Below are positions 1 through 7,095 of a DNA stretch of 64,000 nucleotides, piece by piece (position 1 is the first letter of the stretch; every line of letters begins with the position of its first letter). This DNA comes from JBOGNO01 sp050747245 (GTDB lineage Bacteria > Acidobacteriota > Terriglobia > Acidiferrales > UBA7541). The notes under the pieces are model-generated. The model had not been told where the DNA came from. It saw only the letters and a list, made by a program, of their open reading frames with translations, and searched no databases. The stretch is from contig JBOGNO010000002.1 of NCBI GenBank assembly GCA_050747245.1, positions 372,001 to 436,000 of the forward strand, written 5' to 3'. A program made the translations under genes and the position numbers.

Positions 1-1577
1 CGAACGCCCGAAGCCACGACGTGCCCTGAAAACGTGGGTCCGGCAATCGGCCCCAGGATTCTTCCTTTCCAATTGGCGCTGCCGGATATTTTCTTGGGCT
101 GCGCATCGCGGCCGCGCAGGATGTTTATGAAGTCGTCCCACACGAGGAGATCCTGTAGCGAAAACTTCGTCTCCAGCGTGGAATCGAGCGCGTTGATTCC
201 GCCGGAGAATTCGATGCGGCTCGAAGGCGTGGTAATTTCGCTGGACTGAAATTCCGCGCCGTGATGGTCCATGGAGTAATCGAATTCGATGAGCGCCGCT
301 GCGGGAATCATACCTATTGCGGGCGTTGGTGCGGGAATCCAGCGCGATTCTCCGCTCGAGCGGAAGTGCTTGAAATCCGCCGTCCATGTGGTGGTCGAAT
401 CCACTTCCATCGTGGCGTCCCAGTGCAGCGTGTGCACGGGGAAATTCGCATTGTCCACCGCGGAGAGCACTGCCGCGAGACTGAGGCCGCGCGCCTGAGA
501 CACGACCCGGAATTGCAGGTTGTGAAATTCCATTTCGAGCCGTCCGTTCAGGGTTCCTCCGAACGCTCGCGCTTGAAGTTGCGGAACTGTTAGGCGCCCG
601 TGGGCCACTTCGAAACGGCCGGAGCTTTCCATGCCCTTCGCATGGAACCAGTGGTAGCCCATGCCGATTTTGCTGGCGTGGTAATTTCCGCTCATGGTCA
701 GTTGCCCGGCGGCGAAAGTTCCGCTGCCAGAAAATTCCGCTTCGCCCTCCGGCATGCGCGGCTTGCGAAGAATTGCGCGCAGGTCGCCGAGTGCAAACTG
801 GCCGCGGTACTCGAAACTCCAATCGGGGCGGGCAAAGCTTGCCAGCTCCGCGCGACCTTCGAATTCCGATCGCGGCAGTTTCCAGCGGAATTCATCGAGT
901 GAAAAAGAATCGCGGGCGAGCGTGAATTTCATCTCCACGTCGGAAGCAAACGGCAGATACCGCCTCGCGGCCAGCTCGACCTGCTTCCACGCGAGCGCCC
1001 CGGTGTAAATTTCTTTGCCCGGCGCGTCCGCGTGGTATTCCATGCGGAACTGGAAATCCTGCCCTTCGGCCGCCAGCGGGATGCGCGTTTCGTTGTACTC
1101 TAGGCTTCCATCGGCGAGTCGCAATTTGCCGATTTCCAGATTGAAGAGCTGTTGCCGCCAGGGCGCGCTCTTTGTTTGCACCGGCGGTGAAGTCACGTTG
1201 CTGTGGCCCTGCTCGTCCACGCGAATGAACACCGCGGGGCGATCGATTTCCAATTCGTTGAGCGCAATTTTTCGGCCAAAGAACGAGACGATGCGCAACT
1301 TTAGCCGGATGCGGTCGGCGTGGAAAAGCGGTGGCATGCCTTCGGCTTCGCGCCCGTGCAGCGTGAGCGCGTCCAGTTCGGCGCGCAGGCCCCACAGATG
1401 GAAATGAAAAGCGCCCAGCTCCACTCGCGCTCCAGTCATTTTCTCAATCTCGCCGACGACCGCGCCGCGCGCCCAGCGCTCATCAAGGCCCGTCATCACG
1501 ATCACGGCGATCGCGCCGGCAAACACCAGCAGGACAATTGCAACGCGGCGAATCCAGCGCTTCCATGCCGGCTTCAT
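1..1577 (-). CDS. TamB/AsmA-like translocation and assembly module protein (3' part beyond window)
   Basis: An open frame runs from an ATG at 1577-1575 to the window edge without a stop, so about 525 residues are seen and the C-terminus is missing. The N-terminus has a short basic stretch and one membrane segment (about residues 12-27), followed by long beta-rich, repeat-like sequence with AsmA/DUF748 character. TamB-type proteins are inner-membrane-anchored periplasmic proteins that work with an Omp85-family partner in outer-membrane protein or lipid delivery. The start overlaps the stop of the upstream SurA-like gene (ATGA), and a BamA/TamA-like gene lies just before that. The context is therefore strong, while the exact subfamily (TamB versus AsmA) stays open. 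Confidence 0.75.
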   Translation of the reverse strand, partial: MKPAWKRWIRRVAIVLLVFAGAIAVIVMTGLDERWARGAVVGEIEKMTGARVELGAFHFHLWGLRAELDALTLHGREAEGMPPLFHADRIRLKLRIVSFFGRKIALNELEIDRPAVFIRVDEQGHSNVTSPPVQTKSAPWRQQLFNLEIGKLRLADGSLEYNETRIPLAAEGQDFQFRMEYHADAPGKEIYTGALAWKQVELAARRYLPFASDVEMKFTLARDSFSLDEFRWKLPRSEFEGRAELASFARPDWSFEYRGQFALGDLRAILRKPRMPEGEAEFSGSGTFAAGQLTMSGNYHASKIGMGYHWFHAKGMESSGRFEVAHGRLTVPQLQARAFGGTLNGRLEMEFHNLQFRVVSQARGLSLAAVLSAVDNANFPVHTLHWDATMEVDSTTTWTADFKHFRSSGESRWIPAPTPAIGMIPAAALIEFDYSMDHHGAEFQSSEITTPSSRIEFSGGINALDSTLETKFSLQDLLVWDDFINILRGRDAQPKKISGSANWKGRILGPIAGPTFSGHVVASGV

Positions 1578-2257
1578 GGCGCGCCCTCCGGGGCCGCGTC
1601 GATGTGCAATCGCGCGCGCGTCTCGGTCAGCCATTGCGCGGAGCGCAGATTGATGGCCTGCACCGTCAGGAGTTCCCGAATCTGGTCCGATACGGCTTCC
1701 AGCGGCGGAATTTTCTGCCCGCTTTTTTCCATCTGGGGAGTGAATTCCTCGCGATAATACTTTTCGATTTGCGCGTCATCCACCTGCGTGGTGGGGCGGA
1801 ATTTGTAATCGAGAAATCGCGCCAGGTACATCTGCGATTCGAGAATGCGGCGGACCGCCGCGGCATCGAGGCCCAGTTCCGCCAGCCGCGCGCGAAATAC
1901 TTCCGCGGAGGGGAACTTTTTTTCGAGGCGCGCCACGGCGGCATCCACTTCCTCGGCAGGGGGGTGCGCGAATTGCGCGTTCGCGGCTTCCGACCCGACC
2001 ATCCACTGGTCCGCCAGTTCATTGATAAGTTGGTCGCGGGCCTGCGATTTTCCATCCACCAGCTGTTGGAACCTTGCAAGCTCGCGCACTTCGCTTTCGG
2101 TGATGATGTCGTCTTCGATCCGCGCGGCGATTCCGTCAATGGTCTGGCCCGCCGCGGGAATCTGTGTCTGCGGCGCAGCAGGGGTTTGCGCTTTCGCGCC
2201 GCGCGCGGAAAGGAGCGCCAGCAGGGAGGCCATCGCGATGTGCAGGCCGCGGCGCAT
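1574..2257 (-). CDS. SurA N-terminal-domain-like periplasmic chaperone
   Basis: This is a 227-residue protein with a signal peptide (about residues 1-23, ending in AKA-Q), then a short Pro/Gln/Ala linker. A helical domain follows that starts IDGIAARIEDDIITESEV, the usual opening of SurA/peptidyl-prolyl isomerase N-terminal chaperone domains. No parvulin (rotamase) domain follows, so this is probably a chaperone-only protein, shorter than SurA (about 430 residues). The gene sits between an Omp85-type gene and a TamB-like gene, overlapping both by 1-4 bases. Translational coupling and a shared role in outer-membrane protein delivery are likely. Confidence 0.72.
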   Translation of the reverse strand: MRRGLHIAMASLLALLSARGAKAQTPAAPQTQIPAAGQTIDGIAARIEDDIITESEVRELARFQQLVDGKSQARDQLINELADQWMVGSEAANAQFAHPPAEEVDAAVARLEKKFPSAEVFRARLAELGLDAAAVRRILESQMYLARFLDYKFRPTTQVDDAQIEKYYREEFTPQMEKSGQKIPPLEAVSDQIRELLTVQAINLRSAQWLTETRARLHIDAAPEGAP

Positions 2258-5160
2258 CAGAATATCGACCCAATGTTGAAGAAAAATTGAAAATGCGGAA
2301 GCCGTGAAAGCTGCTGCTTGTTCGTCGTGGTGTTAAAGAACGAAAACTGCGCCGGATTGAGCTGGTAGCCCAGATCCAGCCGCACCGGCCCGATGGGCGT
2401 GGCGTAGCGGAATCCGAATCCCACCGTGTGCGAGAAATATTCCAGATCTTTCGGCGTTGCAGGCGTCCAGCGCAGCGTGACGTGGTTCACGTCACTGAAA
2501 ACGTTGCCCGCGTCGTAAAAGATCGCGCCGCCCACGCGGTTTCCAAGATACGGCAAGCGCATCGGAAAGCGCACCTCCTGGTTGAAGACCAGCGAAGCGA
2601 GCCCGCCGATGGGAAACCCCGTGGTCGTGTCCCGCGGTCCGGCCTGGTTCAATCCGAATCCGCGCAGCGATTGCCCGCCGCCGGCGAAGAATCGTTCGGG
2701 CAGCGGAATATTGAGCGCTCCGGTTTTCGCGAACGGCTCCTCGATCCCGAAGCGCACCGAGCGCGCAAACACGAACGACTTGCTCAGGTGATAGAACGTC
2801 GAATTCTGGAAAAACAGACGCACGAAATCCGCGCTTGACCCCAGTCCCGTGTCCGCGACGCTCACATCGATGGAGTTCAAGTTGCCCCGTGAAGCGTCGC
2901 TGGGGCTGTCGCGGCGGTCGCGCAAGTACGTGACGCCGAACCCCGAAACTCGCGTCGGCTGGCTCAATAGGGGAATCTGCTCCGGGTTAATTTTGAGCGA
3001 AGAAGCATCCACCAGCACGTGCCGGTAAAAATAGCGATAGATCAGCGACGAGGTGGGCGTCAGCTCCTGCGAGAGTTGCAGCGAGCTTTCATAGCGCGTC
3101 GAAGTGAACGTCTGGATGTCGCGGGTCTTATCGGCGAAAAGCGTGAATTGCAGGGCGAACTTGCGCTTGGCAAAAAAATCCGGTACGTCGTAAGCGGCGA
3201 GTGCGCGGTATTGCAGCGTGCTGGCGCGTATCTTGAACGAAACCGTCTGGTCACGCCCGCCGACATTGGCCCTGCTGATCTCGAAGATGCCGCGCGGGCT
3301 GGCGCTTAAAATCCCCTGTCCCGGATTCGAGCCCGATCCGCCCAGCCGCTGCACTTCGAAGCCGCCGCCGTAAGCCACGGTGTAGCGCGCGCCCTCCTCC
3401 ACCTGCACGACCACGGCTTTGTCAGGATCCGTCCCCTCCGGATTTTGCTGCGCCACTCCCACGCGGCTGAAAATTCCCATGTTGTAGAGCCGCTGCTGCG
3501 TTTCGATCACGTCGCCTTCGCGGAGCGGCTGGCCCTCGCCGACCGCGATCTGCCTTTGGATGATTCCCCGGCGAGTGTATTCATTTCCGGTCAGGAGCAC
3601 ACGGCTCACGCGCACCGGCGTGCCTTCGTGGATGTGATACACCAGCATCATGCGGTTGGGCGCCGCTGCGGGAGTGGCTTCGGATTCGAATGTTGCCGCA
3701 GGAAATCCCCTGTTGAAATAGACCGCCAGGATATTGTCGCGATCGCTGGCCACGTTTGCATCCGAATAGGGCTGCCCTGCCGTCGAGCCGACGACGGAGA
3801 GCAGCTCGTTATCGCCGATCGCGCCGTTTCCTTCCAGGTGCAGTTCGGCCACGCGCGTCTGCGCCCCTTCGACGATGTGAAAGCGCACGACCGTCTTGCC
3901 GATTTTTCCGGAGTGATCGTCTTTCACTTCCGGAGTGACCTGTGCCTGCTCGAATCCGTTGTTTACGTAGAGCGCGCGGATGGAATCCACGTCGCCTTGG
4001 AGGAGTTGCTGGCTGAAGCGCCCGGGCGAAGCGAAGGACTTGGCTTGAATCGCTATCCGCTCTTCCAGCAGTTCGCTACCGAAATAATGATTGCCGTCGA
4101 AAGCGACGCCCTCGACGCGGTGCTTCGGACCCCGGTTGATCGTGTAGGTGATCACTTCTTCGCCGGTCTTTTCATCCGCCGGCGTCGTGGCGTAGTCCAC
4201 CGTGGCGTCGAAATATCCGTCGCGCTGCAGGGAATCGCGCAGGTTGCGGCGGCCTTCTTCGAGGAGGTCTTCATCCACCGCGCCTTCGGCGTACATCGGC
4301 AAAAGCTTTTTCAGCTTCGAGCCGCTGAATTTCGCTCCGGTCACCACGGCGCGGACGCGTGGCCCGGCGGTCACTTCGAGTGTGAGCGGCACGCTATTCG
4401 TCTGCGCGTCGTAGTCGCCGCGACGCAGCACCGCGCGCGCGCTCAGGTGCTCCTTGCCGACGAGATATTTCCGCAGCCGGTCCGTGGAGCGTTCCAGGCG
4501 ATTGAAAGTAATGGCGTCGCCGGATTCGAGCTTGGATTTGTCGAGCAGTTCTTCGGTAGGAATCGTGGTCTGGTTCTGGAAGACGATTTTCCCCATGCGC
4601 GCGCGCGGCCCGGGCGTCACGCGCACCGTCAAGTCCATCTGGCGCGTGTCCTCGTGTGGGTGAAGCTGCGGCTCGAGCTTGGCCTGGTAAAAACCGTCGT
4701 CGCGTAGCGTGTTGCGCAGCCGCGCCAGAGACTCATCTAGCGCGCTCTTGCGAAACGGCTCGCCCAGCGGCAGTCGCAGCGCGGCAAGCGCCAGCGATTC
4801 GTTGGGCGGAGGCCGCAAGCCCTCCACGCGCACGATGCCGTTGTAAAAATTTCGCTGCACCAGGAATGCAATGCGCAGGCCGCCCGGGCCCTCTTCCGCT
4901 TGCGCGCGAATGTCGGCGAAGTCGCCCATGCGGTAAAGTTCCCGCAGGCTTTCGCGCTCCTCGGCTATGTCGAAGGGTTTTCCCGGTTCGAGGGGAAGTT
5001 TGGGGAGAGGTTTCGCGAGCTCTCGGCCGGTGGAAGAATCAACGACGCGGATGGATTCGACGGTGCGTCCCTGGAGCGCAAGCTCCTGCGCGTGCGCCGC
5101 ATACGCGAGCAGCGCGACACCTACGAGCACTCCCGCGCGAAGAAGTTTCACGATCTCCAT
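2257..5160 (-). CDS. BamA/TamA-family outer-membrane protein (POTRA repeats + Omp85 barrel)
   Basis: The protein has about 967 residues. The chosen ATG at 5160 begins MEIVKLLRAG and gives a clean signal peptide ending AHAQ; an upstream ATG at 5178 and a TTG at 5184 are also possible. The N-terminal half is a chain of POTRA-type repeats (recurring G-X-hydrophobic-R-V strands and 'EG.P..V..V...GN' boundaries). The C-terminal 350 residues form an Omp85/surface-antigen barrel with the motif RGF (LRGFGLNQAG) and a terminal aromatic residue (IGSIF). The number of POTRA repeats looks higher than the five of E. coli BamA. The gene heads an operon with SurA-like and TamB-like genes, so it may be the TamA partner rather than the essential BamA. 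Confidence 0.85.
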   Translation of the reverse strand: MEIVKLLRAGVLVGVALLAYAAHAQELALQGRTVESIRVVDSSTGRELAKPLPKLPLEPGKPFDIAEERESLRELYRMGDFADIRAQAEEGPGGLRIAFLVQRNFYNGIVRVEGLRPPPNESLALAALRLPLGEPFRKSALDESLARLRNTLRDDGFYQAKLEPQLHPHEDTRQMDLTVRVTPGPRARMGKIVFQNQTTIPTEELLDKSKLESGDAITFNRLERSTDRLRKYLVGKEHLSARAVLRRGDYDAQTNSVPLTLEVTAGPRVRAVVTGAKFSGSKLKKLLPMYAEGAVDEDLLEEGRRNLRDSLQRDGYFDATVDYATTPADEKTGEEVITYTINRGPKHRVEGVAFDGNHYFGSELLEERIAIQAKSFASPGRFSQQLLQGDVDSIRALYVNNGFEQAQVTPEVKDDHSGKIGKTVVRFHIVEGAQTRVAELHLEGNGAIGDNELLSVVGSTAGQPYSDANVASDRDNILAVYFNRGFPAATFESEATPAAAPNRMMLVYHIHEGTPVRVSRVLLTGNEYTRRGIIQRQIAVGEGQPLREGDVIETQQRLYNMGIFSRVGVAQQNPEGTDPDKAVVVQVEEGARYTVAYGGGFEVQRLGGSGSNPGQGILSASPRGIFEISRANVGGRDQTVSFKIRASTLQYRALAAYDVPDFFAKRKFALQFTLFADKTRDIQTFTSTRYESSLQLSQELTPTSSLIYRYFYRHVLVDASSLKINPEQIPLLSQPTRVSGFGVTYLRDRRDSPSDASRGNLNSIDVSVADTGLGSSADFVRLFFQNSTFYHLSKSFVFARSVRFGIEEPFAKTGALNIPLPERFFAGGGQSLRGFGLNQAGPRDTTTGFPIGGLASLVFNQEVRFPMRLPYLGNRVGGAIFYDAGNVFSDVNHVTLRWTPATPKDLEYFSHTVGFGFRYATPIGPVRLDLGYQLNPAQFSFFNTTTNKQQLSRLPHFQFFFNIGSIF

Positions 5161-5264
5161 CCTGGCCGGGCATCTCATCCTCAATTTGAAATCATAATCA
5201 GGTTAGCACAGGCTCGCTGGAGCCCGATTTTGAAAACCGGGACTGTTGCGGTGAAGTAGAGTGT

Positions 5265-5666
5265 TCAACTGCCGCGAGTACGGTCGGAAGGCAGATGCAC
5301 GAGCGCGGCGAGGCGTTTGGGCGCGACGAGCAGGTAGCTTCCGCCGACCAGCTCCGCGACTTCTTCCCAATCAATTTCGCCCACATCCAACCGCAGCGCG
5401 ATCCAGCCTCGCGGCCCGATGTAAGCGGGCAGATAAAATCGCTCGGGATTCGTTGCGGCGAGCGCCGTGTTGTCGCCGGGAAGCGCCTTGGCGCAAACGG
5501 AAACGATGCCGTCGCCGTGATGGTCATTGAGGAAATACGCGAAGGTTCTCTCCCGCACCAGGAACGCCGCGTGCGACCCGCTGCATCGCCGCGCAGTCTC
5601 CGGCAACGCCAGACAGATTTTCGTCAGCCGTGCCAGCCGCGGATTGTCCTTGGAACCCTTCTTCAT
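5265..5666 (-). CDS. MmcQ/YjbR family protein
   Basis: This is a protein of about 133 residues starting MKKGSKDNPRLARL. A longer GTG-started version at 5738 would add 24 poorly conserved residues. The family pattern is visible: the 'CLALPETARRCSGSHAAF' helix, the 'RTFAYFLNDHHGDG' strand, a PGDN.AL segment, and a C-terminal 'RGWIALRLD...DWEEVAELVGGSYLLVAPKR' helix-strand. MmcQ/YjbR proteins have a small CyaY-like fold and are annotated as possible DNA-binding proteins, but no reaction is established. The gene stands alone between the outer-membrane operon and a hypothetical gene. Confidence 0.8.
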   Translation of the reverse strand: MKKGSKDNPRLARLTKICLALPETARRCSGSHAAFLVRERTFAYFLNDHHGDGIVSVCAKALPGDNTALAATNPERFYLPAYIGPRGWIALRLDVGEIDWEEVAELVGGSYLLVAPKRLAALVHLPSDRTRGS

Positions 5667-5807
5667 CTCCGTGTCGACGCGTCTTGCAAGCGCCCGTGAA
5701 GCGCCTTCACTATTATCCAGCGCGCGAAAAATTATCACCGCCGCTCTGGCGCTTCAACACCTGAATTGCAAACGTTTTGGAAAAGTTTCGGAAGTGAAGG
5801 CAGGGAA

Positions 5808-6188
5808 CTACCGCGCCGTGCGATTCACGATAGGAGGTCGCGCTGCGGAGCGATCGAAATTTTCCCGGAAATTCATCAGCGTCAGGAACGTGCTCAGCAC
5901 CCGCGCTTTGATTTCATCGCTCAGGCGGATTCCGCTGGTAGCCACGCGCGCGAGTTTTTCTCCGCGCTCAACAACACTGTGAATCATCTCTTCGCGCCGC
6001 TCGCGCCCGGCGAGCCCCAGCGCCGTTTCCCGCCGCATCTGCCCGCAATCCTGCTCCAGATATAGCGTGAAGTGCAGCAGGCACAGGTGCTCTGTCTCGA
6101 GTTCGGACGGTATCTCGAGCTTGCACCCGGGCGCACTGCAATTTTCCGGCATGAGAGGAGCCTGCGAGTCCCGCTCGTTTTGTAGCAT
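5808..6188 (-). CDS. Conserved hypothetical protein with N-terminal Cys/His cluster
   Basis: This is a 126-residue soluble protein. The N-terminus carries Cys residues in the arrangement CSAPGCKLE ... EHLCLLHF ... QDC, which could bind a metal. The remainder is helical and charged (DEIKARVLSTFLTLMNFREN). AGGGAAA before the first ATG supports the start at 6188; a second ATG at 6152 just before the Cys cluster is possible. I do not recognise a named family. No partner gene overlaps it, and a promoter-like site for the rightward selenoprotein gene lies on its other side. Confidence 0.55.
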   Translation of the reverse strand: MLQNERDSQAPLMPENCSAPGCKLEIPSELETEHLCLLHFTLYLEQDCGQMRRETALGLAGRERREEMIHSVVERGEKLARVATSGIRLSDEIKARVLSTFLTLMNFRENFDRSAARPPIVNRTAR

Positions 6189-6299
6189 TTTCCCTAAGCA
6201 AAATCTAGCCTCGCGGCGGGCTGTTTACACAATATGACATTCCCTCCCGCCTTTCCGGTGGCTTGCGCTGGCGTGCCGCGCCGCGAGGGGTTTCCGGAG

Positions 6300-6328
6300 T
6301 TGACCTTCCGCCAGCGCTCGCGTATGAA
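6300..6328 (+). promoter_or_regulatory. Sigma-70-type promoter candidate upstream of the deiodinase-like gene
   Basis: TTGACC (6300-6305) and TATGAA (6323-6328) are separated by exactly 17 bases and point at the gene starting at 6400. This would give a leader of about 65 bases. The call rests on pattern only. Confidence 0.45.
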
Positions 6329-6399
6329 TAGGGCGAATTCACGCGGCCCGATCGTCAATCTCGATCGCAGATGGTCGCTGCGGCGCATTTCAAATTACT

Positions 6400-7086
6400 A
6401 TGTGGAAGAAAATTCTAGTCGGCGTGCTTGTTTTGCTTATCGCTGCCTTCGGCTTTCTCTCCTACATGATGGGCAGCCCGCGCGACGCTTACGGTTTCCT
6501 GCGTTACGCCCTGCCGCACTGGCATCGAGGAGATTTGCAGGTCGGCGATTCCGCCCCCGACGTCCGCCTGGTCGCGCTCGACGGTAGCACGCCGGTCCGC
6601 TTGCGCGATTCCATCGGCGGACGCCCGCTCGTTCTCATCCTCGGAAGTTACACTTGACCGCCCTTTCGCCGCAAGGTGGGCTACCTTGCCGAGATGTACA
6701 AAGACTTCCACGATCGCGCCACGTTCCTGGCCATTTACATTCGCGAAGCGCATCCCACCGACGAGTGGGAGATGAAGTCAAATCTCGACGAGCAAGTCTG
6801 CTACTCGCAGCCGAAAAACCTCGCCCAGCGCGTAGCCATTGCCAATGATTTTACGTCGCGTTTTCATTTCCCCATTCCCCTGGCCGTTGACGCCATGGAT
6901 AACGCCGCCGACAGCACCTACGCCGGCTGGCCGGAACGCATTTACGTGATCGATGAATCGGGAAAAATCGTTTACAAGAGCGGCCTCGGCCCGTTTCATT
7001 TCCATCCCGAAGAAGTTCGCGCTTGGCTCGCGCAGCGCTTTCCCTCTGCGCACGCCGCGCTTCCGTCCTCAGCTTCGGATCGCTAG
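6400..7086 (+). CDS. Deiodinase-like selenoprotein (UGA-encoded Sec at codon 86)
   Basis: The reading frame is 228 codons with an in-frame TGA at 6655-6657, read here as selenocysteine. Residues 4-24 form a membrane anchor and the rest is a thioredoxin-fold domain. Around the UGA the protein reads GSYT-U-PPFRRKVGYLAEMY. Then come AIYIREAHPTDEW and YAGWPERIYVIDESGKIVYK followed by GLGPFHFHPEEV. All three blocks match the iodothyronine-deiodinase family (T4_deiodinase), in which Sec sits in the xxT-U-PPF motif and the Glu-Ala-His block is also catalytic. Translation resumes in frame with no other stop to 7086. A SECIS-like hairpin follows the UGA, and selB lies at 25.4-27.3 kb. The substrate of bacterial members is unknown to me; a membrane-tethered thiol/selenol redox or dehalogenation role is inference. 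No clear ribosome site precedes the ATG. Confidence 0.88.
6671..6689 (+). promoter_or_regulatory. Bacterial SECIS-like hairpin for the UGA at 6655
   Basis: GCAAGGT (6671-6677) and ACCTTGC (6683-6689) form a perfect 7-bp stem with the five-base loop GGGCT. The loop begins 21 bases after the UGA and starts with G, as expected for SelB-binding bacterial SECIS elements (short loop, G in the first two positions, loop about 16-37 bases past UGA). It lies inside the coding sequence, as bacterial SECIS elements do. Confidence 0.7.
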
Positions 7087-7095
7087 TTGATGGTC

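Noticed and set aside
3445..4707. Long plus-strand open frame (420 codons) opposite the BamA/TamA-like gene
   Set aside because: It is an antisense shadow of a GC-rich gene. The sequence is His/Arg/Val-rich with no recognisable domain, while the opposite strand has clear POTRA repeats.
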